A stretch of 64,000 nt of DNA from positions 6,832,481 to 6,896,480 of the forward strand of contig NC_092631.1 in NCBI RefSeq assembly GCF_039555335.1. The letters run 5' to 3'. The stretch is from Amphiura filiformis (taxonomy: Eukaryota; Echinodermata; Ophiuroidea; Amphilepidida; Amphiuridae). Below, in pieces: positions 1-9,354 of the stretch (position 1 is its first letter; every line of letters begins with the position of its first letter). Under the pieces are notes generated by a model that saw nothing but the letters and a program-made list of their open reading frames with translations, had not been told where the DNA came from and did no database searches. The translations under genes were made by a program, and so were the position numbers.

Positions 1-677
1 TAATTCTTATACTAATTCTGGAAAGTATTTCAGATTTTGTTTTGAATATGAATGATATCTTCAATCAATATATTCCCTGCCTCCACCATTAATGGGTGTG
101 GTGGGTGGGAGAACATTTTTCACCGATCTTCCTCCAATGCTTCAACGACAGAGAATGACGCTCGAGCAAGCAATACCGACACACGTGATTGGACCCCACA
201 TCGCACCAACGAATCACGCCATTGGCCAAAGCTAGTTACCCGGGAAAAACCTGACCTTTGACCCGGCCTGAAACTTTCTTTCTGCAGGTGATAAATTGAG
301 TTTCACATGATACTGAATACAAATCAATAGAATTTACTGCAACTTTCAAATCTTGGGTTACATTGATTTAAATGTACGCTGTGACGTCAATATTTAGTCA
401 ATTGCTACAAATGAGGTGTCAAAATGTGCAGAAATAAATTCTGCTTCCAGTGCATTTTACAGATTTGTAATACAATCGCCCGTGTTTGAATAATGCCCAT
501 TATTTAAGGGGGTTAGTTACTTTTTTTGAAATATTTATTTAAATGCAATACTATATTGCGAAGAAACAATTTTAACAGTGTAAGAATAAAAATGAAGCAA
601 ACGAAAATTGAAAAAAAATTGTCAGGTCATCTACCTTTTTGATGTTCCCAAACTTGAACAGAGTGATACATTCATAG
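1..677. other. No assignable gene at left edge
   Basis: No gene could be supported here. Positions 52-261 on the plus strand stay open for 69 codons rich in Ser, Thr, Asn and Arg, but there is no start context, splice partner or recognisable motif. A CRE-like TGACGTCA core lies near 383 and paired CCAAT/ATTGG boxes near 188-226. If member A has a third, basic-tail exon it should be here or beyond the left edge; none was recognised. Confidence 0.4.
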
Positions 678-767
678 CTACAGAAGGAGCCCACACGCTA
701 TACCCACGATAATAGCAACGAATATGATGAGCATGCAAACGATGAAAATCATCGCCCCGGGACTCAT
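678..767 (-). CDS. Member A exon 2 (membrane helix)
   Basis: This exon starts MSPGAM and encodes about 20 hydrophobic residues, then GLLL and a stop. Its acceptor directly abuts a microsatellite of about 480 bp. Confidence 0.55.
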   Translation of the reverse strand: MSPGAMIFIVCMLIIFVAIIVGIACGLLL

Positions 768-854
768 CTGTAAGTAAGTAAGAGTAAGTAAGTAAGTAAG
801 TAAGTGAGTGAGTGAGTGAGTGAGTGAGTGAGTGAGTGAGTGAGTGAGTGAGTG

Positions 855-886
<32 letters not shown>

Positions 887-3328
887 GGTAGGTAGGTAGG
901 TAGGTAGGTAGGTAGGCAGGCAGGCAGGCAGGCAGGCAGGTAGGTAGGTGGGTGAAGTGGGTGGGTATGGGTGAAGTGGGTGAAGTAAGTGGGTGGGTAA
1001 GTGGGTGAAGTAAGTAGGTGGGTAGGTGGTGGGTGGGTGAAGTGGGTGGGTAGGTGGGTGGGTGGGTAGGTAAGTAGGTAGGTGGGTAGGGTAAGTAGAC
1101 AGGTAAGTGGGTAAGTGGGTGGTGGGTGGGTAAGTAAGTAGGTGGGTGTAAGTAGGTAGGTAAGTGGGTAGGTGGGTGGGTAGGTAAGGTAGGTGGGTGG
1201 GTGGGTGGGTAAGTGGGTGGGGAGGTAAGTAGGTGGGTATAGGTAAGTGAATAAATAAACAAAATAAAGGATTCATTATTTTCTGTCCATTTATACATTT
1301 TGTATAATTAGACCTATAATATTATCTATACTAGTAATTTATACATTTTGCAGTAATTAGGCCTATAATATTATTTATGCTAGTAAACATTCAATGTTTA
1401 GAAAAAAAGTATGTGACCAAACTTCCCCAATAATCCTGTCAGAGACCTAAAACTAACATGTATAAAAAAGTCTATATTTTATTTTTATGGATATGAAACC
1501 AATGTTGCTTTAATAAGATACACAATCTATTGTTATCCGGCCCCTTGTTATCATATTAAATATGAGAACAGACATCTTGTGCAAATATATAGCTACAAAT
1601 ATCACGCAATATTTGAACATTGTGACGTTTTTTCTTGTTCTGTTCCCTTTCACATTGTTAAAAACATTGGGTAAAAAATACAGCATGATGCAGTCATGTC
1701 TACAGTAGAATTCATCTCGACCTTTGCAGGACTTAAACCACATTAAAAGCTATTAAACCAAGATAACACTCATTGAAACAGCTCAACTGATTAAATCGGA
1801 TCTTCTCTGGTTGTGCACATGTGTCTGTTTTAAGCTTGTTTTACATGTGCGATATCGCAATAAAGCTGGTATTATAGCTTCGGTTGGGTAACCGATTATA
1901 AAGGAAACGAAAGGATACAATGGTATGTGGACCTTTGTTCACGAAATGAGACAATGGCCTGCTTTTTGTTAACCAGCATTCTTGAAAATGAGCAACATAA
2001 TGATTGTTGACTTAACACGGTTTGGAAATAATTTCTTCATATTTTTGGTGTTATCTGTCGTTTACATATCCTTCCTAAAACACAAAAGTGCGACCCTCTC
2101 CAAACACCTAAATTAGCTAAAAATTTAGGACATGTTACAAAACTATATTTTCTAGAATTTCATAGAATAGTTTAAATGTAGCTTGTACCGTTTTTGTGGC
2201 ATCCTTCAGAACGGAGCGGTCCGTTACCAATATAGCTCAATATTTTCGGTCAAATCTCCATTCAATTAACACGGGGAGTTGGCTAGCTATGAGCTAGCTA
2301 TGCTTTGCCCTCACTCATATTCTACGAAAGTGCGACCCTTCTGAACATCTAACCTAGCTGTAATGTTAGGTCATGTTAGAGAAATATATTTGCTAGAAGT
2401 TTGGAGAATAGTTAAAATATTGGCCGGTTATTTTTCACACAGTGATGTTAACTAGGCAAATGCAATATACTTCTAACATAGACTATTTGTAAAGGTCGCG
2501 CGTCAATGGTGAGAGCACTGTGTATTGTGTATATAGGAAAACGGACAGTAACTGCAGTATGGTTTACTATAAAGGCGCGTGGGATGACAGTGTCCATATT
2601 TCTCTCGTTTTACTGACCATTAATTATAAAACTACAGTATAGGCCTACTTCTTAATATCGAGTCATTGATCTTATAGGGAATGAGTTATATTTCCATAGG
2701 TCTTGCGGTTCTTGAGTTAAGAACAATATCATAATATCAAAACGAAAGTTTTGGGTGCCCCCCCCCCGGCCCCCCCATCATTTAATGCACACCTATACCA
2801 TTCATCTTGTGTGTCAGCTTTATTTGTGACAATAATGTAAGAGCAAACACCGCTAGGTTATGCTAACCTCCGAACCCCCTTAACCTAGCAACACGATTTT
2901 TGTCGAAGTTTACCCAACTTGTTATAGACCTACAGTGACAGTGAAATGAATGTCACTGGATGTCATGGAATTATTTGGTTGATTATAGGCGTTGCCAGGC
3001 TTCTAAAACTCTTTACGCTGTATTTTTCTGTAATTTAACATAGAAATACTTTATTTACCTCTTTATTTCGACTCAAAATGAAAAGGAAACAGTGACAGTG
3101 AAAATTATATAATTTATAATTTTGTGTAAAAAAGTACAAGTCTAAATTGATCAGAAATCCTACATTATTGCTTTGACTCTGGATTCCGTTATTTGTGATA
3201 TAGGCCTCCATGTAAGGTAGAAAGCATCATGAAAAGTGAAATAATGTAACTGGAAAATTAAAAAAAACACAGCATAAGTATCGTTAAATTATACGTACCT
3301 CTCCTCCGCCTCCTTCTCCAGCTCCCAT
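678..3328 (-). CDS. Member A: tiny single-pass membrane protein (two exons, possibly incomplete)
   Basis: Exon 1 is 3328-3299 (MGAGEGGGGE) and ends GAG|GTACGT in phase 0. Exon 2 starts at 767 after a TTACAG acceptor, also phase 0, and reads through a hydrophobic helix (IVCMLIIFVAIIVGIAC) to a TAG at 680-678. The simple reading is a 39-residue protein with a Gly/Glu-rich cytoplasmic end and one membrane segment. The exon layout and helix resemble members B and C. A weaker reading splices at 682|681 (GTAGCT), which would give the phase-2 donor seen in B and C and lead to a tail exon that I did not find. A CRE-like TGACGTCA touches the start codon on its 5' side. No function is known. The canonical splice sites and the shared architecture are the main support. 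Confidence 0.55.
771..1250. repeat. Tetranucleotide microsatellite abutting the member A acceptor
   Basis: Successive blocks of GTAA, GTGA, GTAA, GTAG and GCAG are followed by a mixed GTGG/GTAG/GTAA region. On the minus strand it forms the pyrimidine-rich end of member A's intron. The plus strand has no CT dinucleotide from 770 to 1282, so the minus strand has no AG over about 513 nt upstream of the acceptor. The long Pro/Thr/Leu/Tyr-rich reading frames here are translations of the repeat, not genes. Confidence 0.97.
1686..2560 (+). repeat. Copy 1 of a ~0.85-kb inverted duplication
   Basis: This segment matches the reverse complement of 27602-28436 with small indels. It lies inside the member A intron. 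The minus strand at 1743-1686 carries the peptide FKSCKGRDEFYCRHDCIM, kept in the other copy with one substitution. No terminal inverted repeats were seen, so it may be a segmental duplication or a dispersed repeat. Confidence 0.8.
2690..2880 (+). repeat. Dispersed repeat, copy 1
   Basis: Shares blocks with 7935-8165 in direct orientation, including a CATAGGTCTTGCGGTTCTTG block and a later CTTGTGTGTCAGCTTTAT block, separated by different spacers. A C-rich run lies at 2760-2776. No coding potential was seen. Confidence 0.6.
3299..3328 (-). CDS. Member A exon 1 (start codon)
   Basis: Ten codons, ATG to GAG, followed by the strong donor GTACGT. Member B's first exon ends in the same way. Confidence 0.5.
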
Positions 3329-3628
3329 GATGACGTCAAGAAATAATGAATGATACAAACGATTTAAAAGGAAACAATGATATTATAAACACGTCTATCC
3401 ACAGTGAAATTTATATGTGGCATATTTGACTGACTGGCTGTCAATGCGAGAGTGAAACAAACATTAATCAATGTTATCTGTCTCTTTAACATTAATTAAA
3501 AACATGCTTAATTATTAATGGAGGATGTTGCGTACATGTTGCAGAAAAAAAAACCATTTAAAACTAAATTTCTATGATTGAAAATGCGAAGTAAGTTGCT
3601 GCCTTGGAAAATAAGTAAGTTTATATTT

Positions 3629-4434
3629 AAATCAAATTAGTAATTTTGCTTGTCAAAACCAGTAAGTTTTTACTTACTAATATTTCGTCCATCTCGTCGG
3701 AGGACTTCATCAGATGTGAGCATCTGATCCACTTTCCCGGGAAACTGGCTTCCGGTTTTGAGTAGTCTTACTTCCCTAGTGCTCCCTTATGTGAATGGAA
3801 TTTCTGAACGAGTTCAAAGAATTTTCAAAAAGCACAAAGTCGACACCGCTATGAAACCACATCAAACCCTCAAAAAATCCTGGTCCACCCCAAAGACAAA
3901 AGAGACAAGCTGAAAACAGGCAATTGCATTTACGAGATCGGCTGCCAAAATTGCGATCTCAGTTATGTTGGCGAGACGTCTCGTCTGTTTGGGATTAGGC
4001 TCGCGGAACACCAAGCGGAAGTCAAGAAAGCCAACGAGAAAAAGTTCACACGGTCAGAACGTAGGGCATCCGAGCAAGAGCAAACAAAGTCGGCCATATC
4101 CGACCATGTCGCAAGGGCAAATCATGTCGTCAATTGGGAGGATTCCAAGATACTTGGCAAGGAACATGTCAGAAAGTCTAGAGAAGTACGAGAAGCGATG
4201 GAGATCAGAAAGAGGGGGACAAAGACCATGAACAGAGAGGAGGGCACTTATTTCCTAAGTCACGTATTTGACCCACTTTTGAAGACTGGAAGTAAGACTA
4301 CTCAAAACCGGAAGCCAGTTTCCCGGGAAAGTGGATCAGATGCTCACATCTGATGAAGTCCTCCGACGAGATGGACGAAATATTAGTAAGTAAAAACTTA
4401 CTGGTTTTGACAAGCAAAATTACTAATTTGATTT
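3629..4434 (+). mobile_element. Penelope-like element remnant with inverted terminal repeats
   Basis: Two 147-bp arms (3629-3775 and 4288-4434) are near-perfect inverted copies. Between them lies the end of a Penelope-type protein. It reads toward a GIY-YIG endonuclease, with CIYEIGC..C and SYVGETSR..GIRLAEH motifs, in the reading frame beginning near 3883. Penelope-like retroelements carry reverse transcriptase followed by a C-terminal GIY-YIG nuclease and often have terminal repeats. No reverse transcriptase region remains, so this is a 5'-truncated, broken fossil. Confidence 0.85.
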
Positions 4435-4626
4435 GAAGTACAAACCTGATGAATCTATTCACTGAAGTTTATATTTGATTTGCAGCCCTAGGAAAAACAA
4501 TGTGAAAATAAAAATTAATTAATAAAAAAAGAGGTAGAGAAGACACGCAAGTAAATGAACAAAATTGTTCCAGGGTTCAACAATAATTGTGCAATACCCT
4601 CGATACCCGGATCGACAGTCCTTTGC

Positions 4627-5301
4627 TACCCAGCAAACACAAAAACGTTTTAAAAACATTTTAAATAAGTTATATTTTGGCTTTTGGTTTAGGTAAAAAC
4701 GTTTTAATAACATTAAAATGTCGGGTTATATTAAGGTCATGATAACGTTTTAAAACGTTTTGTATGAAAACACACTACAACAATTTTTTTTAATGTTTTC
4801 ATAAAATGTTATTGTAAACTATTTTTGCAAACATTTTTGCCAAATATTGTGTTAATACTTAAATAACATTATGTTAAAATATTTGAATCCAGCAAACACA
4901 GAAATGTTCTTAAAATGTTTTTTCAGGTCGGGTTATATAAAGGTCATGAAAACGTTTTTAAAACGTTATTGAAAATATTTTGGGCAAACATTTTTCGCAA
5001 AATATGTTTTCAACCCCAGCATAACATTCTGTTTAGAATGTTATGAATCAAGATTTTCAAGAATGTTTTTGGAATGTTATTAAAACGTTTTTATACCCTT
5101 TATATAACCCGACATTTAAACGTTTTCTGTAAAACATTTTTGTTTGCTGAGCAGTAGATTATCAAAAAATGTTTTTTAAGGTTATGAAAATGTTTTATAC
5201 TCTTAATATACCCTTTATATAACCCGACATTTAAACGTTTTCTGACAACCTTTTATAACCTTTTGCGAATGATGTCGAAAACGTTTTGTGTTTGCTGGGT
5301 A
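4627..5301 (+). mobile_element. TA-flanked MITE with CCCAGCAAACA termini
   Basis: It starts TACCCAGCAAACACAAAAAC and ends with the complement GTTTGCTGGGTA. The interior holds many AACGTTTT motifs and internal, partly inverted copies of the terminus near 4890 and 5135, which suggests a dimer or internal expansion. The flanking TA fits a mariner-type target duplication. Confidence 0.8.
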
Positions 5302-5997
5302 TCTACCGTAGATAGCATGAGTCATCTATTTATAGACCTTCCTTCAGATATTACTTTTATATGAAAATAAACATTTTCATAAAGGAATTTACGCAAGAAA
5401 TCCAACTGGCATAATAGATTCCTGCAAGATGAGCAGTTTTTGAGAAATTCATAAAATTTGATTTTACTTCCTGGAAGGCACACGCAGTGGACTAGACAGG
5501 GTGCGGTGCAGGGGGGGGTGAGGCTGCAAATTGCCAAAGGCCAAAAAAGGTCCTCTTTGCGAGTGTGGGTGAAAATAAACTAAGTTTTTTATGCTTTTTC
5601 GGTCCAGAAAGCTCCACATTTGGCCATTTGCGAACGTAGACAGACACCCCTATATACCACCCCACACACCCCCACCCCTATCACATACATACACACATAC
5701 ATACATAATTTCTTGAATGAATGAATGAATGCATGAATTATAGAATTAACTGATTCATTCAATCATTATAGTTGATTAATCTGCATTTTATTTATTCATT
5801 TTTCTATTTATTGATTAATTAATTAATTTACTAATTTATTTAAATTACAAAAAAATGCAATTTAAAACAATATAGGACAACAAACTAATAATGTATCGAT
5901 CGATGTTGTTCCTTTTCCATTTTATTAATCAAGAAATGAAATAAAAACCGTTTCGTTACTTACGCCCTGGCTTCATGTGGAATATCATTTACCAACT
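5302..5997. other. Gene-free stretch with simple repeats
   Basis: Contains short ACAT runs (about 5685-5706) and GAAT runs (about 5713-5733), followed by AT-rich TTAATTAA-like sequence. No coding feature was seen. Confidence 0.6.
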
Positions 5998-6250
5998 AAA
6001 ATCTGATTCCGTCCGCAATTTGTGGTCCAGGCTCACAATTTAGTTGCACTTCTTTACTATGGAAGTCAGTGGCCTCAGCCTTGCGGCCTTATGTTTAGGA
6101 TGTGTCTTGAGGGCTCTTATGTAATTGGAACACCATTTAGTTGCAAGTCTTCATTATGGAAGTTAACGGCCTCAGCCCTACCGGGCTTGCGGCCTTTATG
6201 TTTTAGAATGATGGTCCTGGACCACAACTTGCGGACGAAATTAGATATCT
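5998..6250. mobile_element. Foldback MITE with internal duplication
   Basis: Ends near 6003-6031 (ATTCCGTCCGCAATTTGTGG) and 6215-6247 are inverted copies. Between them a GGAAGT..GGCCTCAGCC segment occurs twice. The plus-strand open frame here is incidental. Confidence 0.6.
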
Positions 6251-6360
6251 ACCGCTTATACCAATACCAAGTGACAGATGGAAAAGCGGTTTGATGTGAT
6301 TCACAATTATGGCAATTGACATTCAAAGTCATAGTGTACGCCACACAGTGTCATCCCCCT

Positions 6361-6755
6361 TTAATATGAGACGCAGTAGCCAAGTGACCTGACTAAGGCT
6401 ACTGACAATAGCGGGGTAATTGATTTCTCGCTGTGTGAGTAAGCTTGTTTACGACATTGCGGTCAAAAGGTCATACTGCCTCCACTGTAGTGAGTGCAGC
6501 TATATACAGGACCAACGCAATATAAAATTAGAATTTTGGTCAGATTTTGAGTTCAAGACGCATGGCCTTTCTTCAAAGCGCAAACTAACGACTATCATAT
6601 CTGTTCAAAACGTATTTTCAAGTGTATGAGACCACACATTTTCGTCTGATATCAAAATCGTGCATAGCAATTCACGTGTATCGATCCCGTGTATTTATTT
6701 TAATATCTCTGCTGCATCAAATAATTATTAGCCAGGCGATGTCGGTGTGCGCCAT
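6361..6755 (+). repeat. Copy 1 of an inverted pair with 17107-17609
   Basis: The sequence returns as a reverse complement about 10 kb away. Shared markers include AGCCAGGCGATGTCGGTGTG, the AATTGATTTCTCGCTGTGTG block and TGACCTGACTAAGGCTACTG. Divergence is moderate with several indels. A SINE follows this copy only. Confidence 0.8.
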
Positions 6756-6990
6756 CGTGTTGTGCCTTTGGGTAAGGCACTTTATCTCCACTACTCCTCT
6801 CCACCTAGGTGTATAAATGGGTACCGGCATTCTTAAATGCTGGGAAAGTACTGCAGACTCGCTGTAGCGGAGGTGTAACGATCCCCCAATAGCAACATTA
6901 CATGGAGGAGTCTGGCTCAATCGCCAATGAAAGAGAGATGGGCACTCCTAATCACTGTTTATACAGGATCGTCTCCTTTACCTTTACCTT
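6756..6990 (+). mobile_element. tRNA-derived SINE (body and tail)
   Basis: Starts with GGGTAAGGCACTTTATCTCC, continues through GGTGTATAAATGGGTACC and GAGAGATGGGCACT, and ends in a CCTTTACC tail. The same tail type ends the SINE at 7655-7900. The 5' promoter half is poorly preserved. It is absent from the matching position of the inverted copy near 17.1 kb, which supports insertion. Confidence 0.7.
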
Positions 6991-7195
6991 ATTTGCAAAA
7001 CTGACAAACAATCGATGAAGATTCATGATTAAATGCAATTGTTCGAATTCTTCGAAAATGTCTTTATAGTATCTTAAATTTTCGGTGAGAATTATTCATA
7101 TAGGCCTAAATGTACTCATATTTATTACAATATTTACAATAAACATTAAAACAAAGAAACAACATTCATAAAGGTATAAATTGTGGTGTGTGAGA

Positions 7196-7470
7196 AAAAC
7201 AATGGGCTATTCCAGTTGTTATCCTTACTACCTCTGTCGAAGATTTTGGAAATAATGTTGCACAGGGGAGTAAGTTTTTCAAATGTAATTGGTCAATGTT
7301 AATCATTTTGAAATCCATACTCCTCCTATATATTATGACTTTACCGATATCTTCTACAACAGGAGTGAGTATTTCATATGAAAGTTACGGTCTCTATTCG
7401 AAACTATTATTCCCACTGTGGAAGATTTTAGCTAAATATTCCTGAGGGTTAGTGTGGACTTTAAATGCAA
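7196..7470. repeat. TTCCACAGGGG foldback family copy
   Basis: Diverged copy of a palindromic family found many times in the window: blocks of CTGTGGAAGATTT alternate with its complement and with TTTCAAATGGAA-like ends. Confidence 0.6.
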
Positions 7471-7654
7471 TATATTAGTTGGTGTTTACAGTGTTAATAG
7501 ACTAGTTTTAAAGACCAAAAAGTCCATTTTAGTCCAAAATGTGGAAAATTGAGTCTAGTTAATTAAGATTTCGCTTGGGAACTTTATAGACGAGTCCAGG
7601 TTTAGCTATATATAACTGATGAAAAACTGCAATGTACGTATGTCCACTTATACA

Positions 7655-7905
7655 TCCATGTTATAGGGGGTACTGTGGACCAAAAGGTTGTGGGTTCGAA
7701 TCCCGGCGGTGGTGCTAACGTGTTATGGCCCAAGGCTTTCAACCTCTATTGTGTCTCCACCAAGGTGTATGGGCACCAGCGTATTTAGTTGTGCGGGATC
7801 GTGAGGGAGTGAATTCAGGGGAGTCTGGTCCAAAAGAGATGGGCACTTGGGCACGTAAGCATTACTCCGGCGTGACTTCGTACCTTACCTTATAGGAAAT
7901 GAGTC
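7655..7905 (+). mobile_element. tRNA-derived SINE with clear B box
   Basis: A tRNA-like T arm and B box (GTGGGTTCGAATCCC) lies at 7689-7703, followed by a SINE body with GGTGTATGGGCACCAG and AAAGAGATGGGCAC and a tail CCTTACCTTA. Same body type as the SINE at 6756-6990. Confidence 0.75.
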
Positions 7906-7929
7906 AAAGAAGCTAATAATCGCATGTAT

Positions 7930-8165
7930 ATTTCCATAGGTCTTGCGGTTCTTGAGATAAGGCCAACAATATATCAAACGAAAGTTGTGGGCGTTTCCCC
8001 CTCACGAGATAAATCATGCACATGGGGCGAAAAGGACACGCCTTATATCAAGCCTTGGGATCTACTTTATATAAAGCTGACATAAGAAAAGGGTGTGGTT
8101 TCTATGTAGAACCCATACCATTCTTCTTGTGTGTCAGCTTTATTTGTCTCAATATTTGAGTGCAA
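7930..8165 (+). repeat. Dispersed repeat, copy 2
   Basis: Direct-orientation relative of 2690-2880. The outer blocks are conserved and the central spacer differs. Confidence 0.55.
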
Positions 8166-9059
8166 ACACATAGGCCATGTTCACCTTCGGCAAGTCTTAA
8201 CTTTTAAGGGGATGTTCAAGTTGCAACTATTAAAGCCTTATAAATACGACCACTATGGCCTCAGCACTGCTAAAATTCACAAGTTTGAGCGAGAAAAGAA
8301 TAAGAAACTCTACCATGGAATATGACTTTAAGCTCTTGCAAAATGTAAAGGTGCCTAACTCATTTCACTTTCAGCGACATTTCTTTAACACATCGTCTCT
8401 ATTACTGCATATTGCCGAATAACATCCAATCGTCCACGTCCGCCCCCTTTGTATTCTCTGTCTACAGAGGGCGTCGTTGATTTTCTTTTACAGTCAGTGG
8501 CTGTGTTTACTTGGTCGCAACATGATGATGTGCTAATCCAATGTCGACGTCAAAAATGGCGATATCGCATCCGACCTCCTGGTCCTGTCTTTTACAGTCA
8601 GTGGAAAACTGTGTTTATCTAATCGGTCGCTACTCGCGCTCGGCGAGTCGCATTTTAAAGCACTTCACACGTTAGATATAGCGACGGTTTATAGTAATTT
8701 AATTTGTTATTAGGTAATATGCCAAAGTCATGACGATATCATGATTATATTCCAGCTACTTTCAAGAGGTTTGTCGTTTTTGAGGATCTATAAGTTTCAT
8801 CTGATCACCAGTATCACCTGCAAGTGGTCAAAACAAAGAAAACATCATAACATGCATCATAGTGACACGCCATTAAAAACAGAACTGATGTAAGTTTAAA
8901 ATAAAATATGGTGAATCTTTTACCTTGATCCTTGTTCATTTAATATTGTGGAGAATTTAGTCACCAGTGTGAAAATCTTAGTTCAAATGGGAGGAGTTAA
9001 TCGGTGCCAAACACCGATTCTGATTTAAACGGCTTTTCATGGGTCTTTTTCAAAGTCTC
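8166..9059. other. Gene-free stretch with a short direct duplication
   Basis: CTTTTACAGTCAGTGG followed by a GTGTTTA..GGTCGC block occurs twice (8487-8518 and 8588-8628). The ATGGCGATATCGC sequence near 8555 has relatives near 25.4 kb. No exon could be supported. Confidence 0.5.
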
Positions 9060-9354
9060 TTACCTTGGCGACCGCACAATATCTAATAATGATAGATCGT
9101 CTGATTTCCGAATTTTCCCGCCAAAAAGAAAATCCAATGATCTTCTGCCTCGTCTTCGATCAGTTTTGCTGGTTCCCCTCCTCCGCGTAGGATTGCAGTC
9201 GGGATTCGTTCGACTACCATGTTTGCCTTTTTTGCTAGCCTCGGTTTCAGAACACGGTGTTACGGTCTTCGGTGGGGCTTGGGTGGTCACGACATGCGGC
9301 TTGATTTCTTTTCTATATAGGGTATTACCCACTTGATATATGATTTCTTTTGGC
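9060..9354 (-). CDS. Member B exon 3 (basic tail)
   Basis: 97 codons plus the stop. The acceptor is CCCAAAG|G. A second in-phase acceptor lies 90 bp upstream (AAAG|A, exon start 9444) and would add 30 residues with a second hydrophobic run (GFIITYFCLFVIIISV). The shorter form matches member C better and was chosen. Confidence 0.65.

Noticed and set aside
678-1298. Long Pro/Thr/Leu/Tyr-rich minus-strand frames
   Set aside because: They translate the tetranucleotide microsatellite; only the last 29 codons (767-678) are taken as coding.
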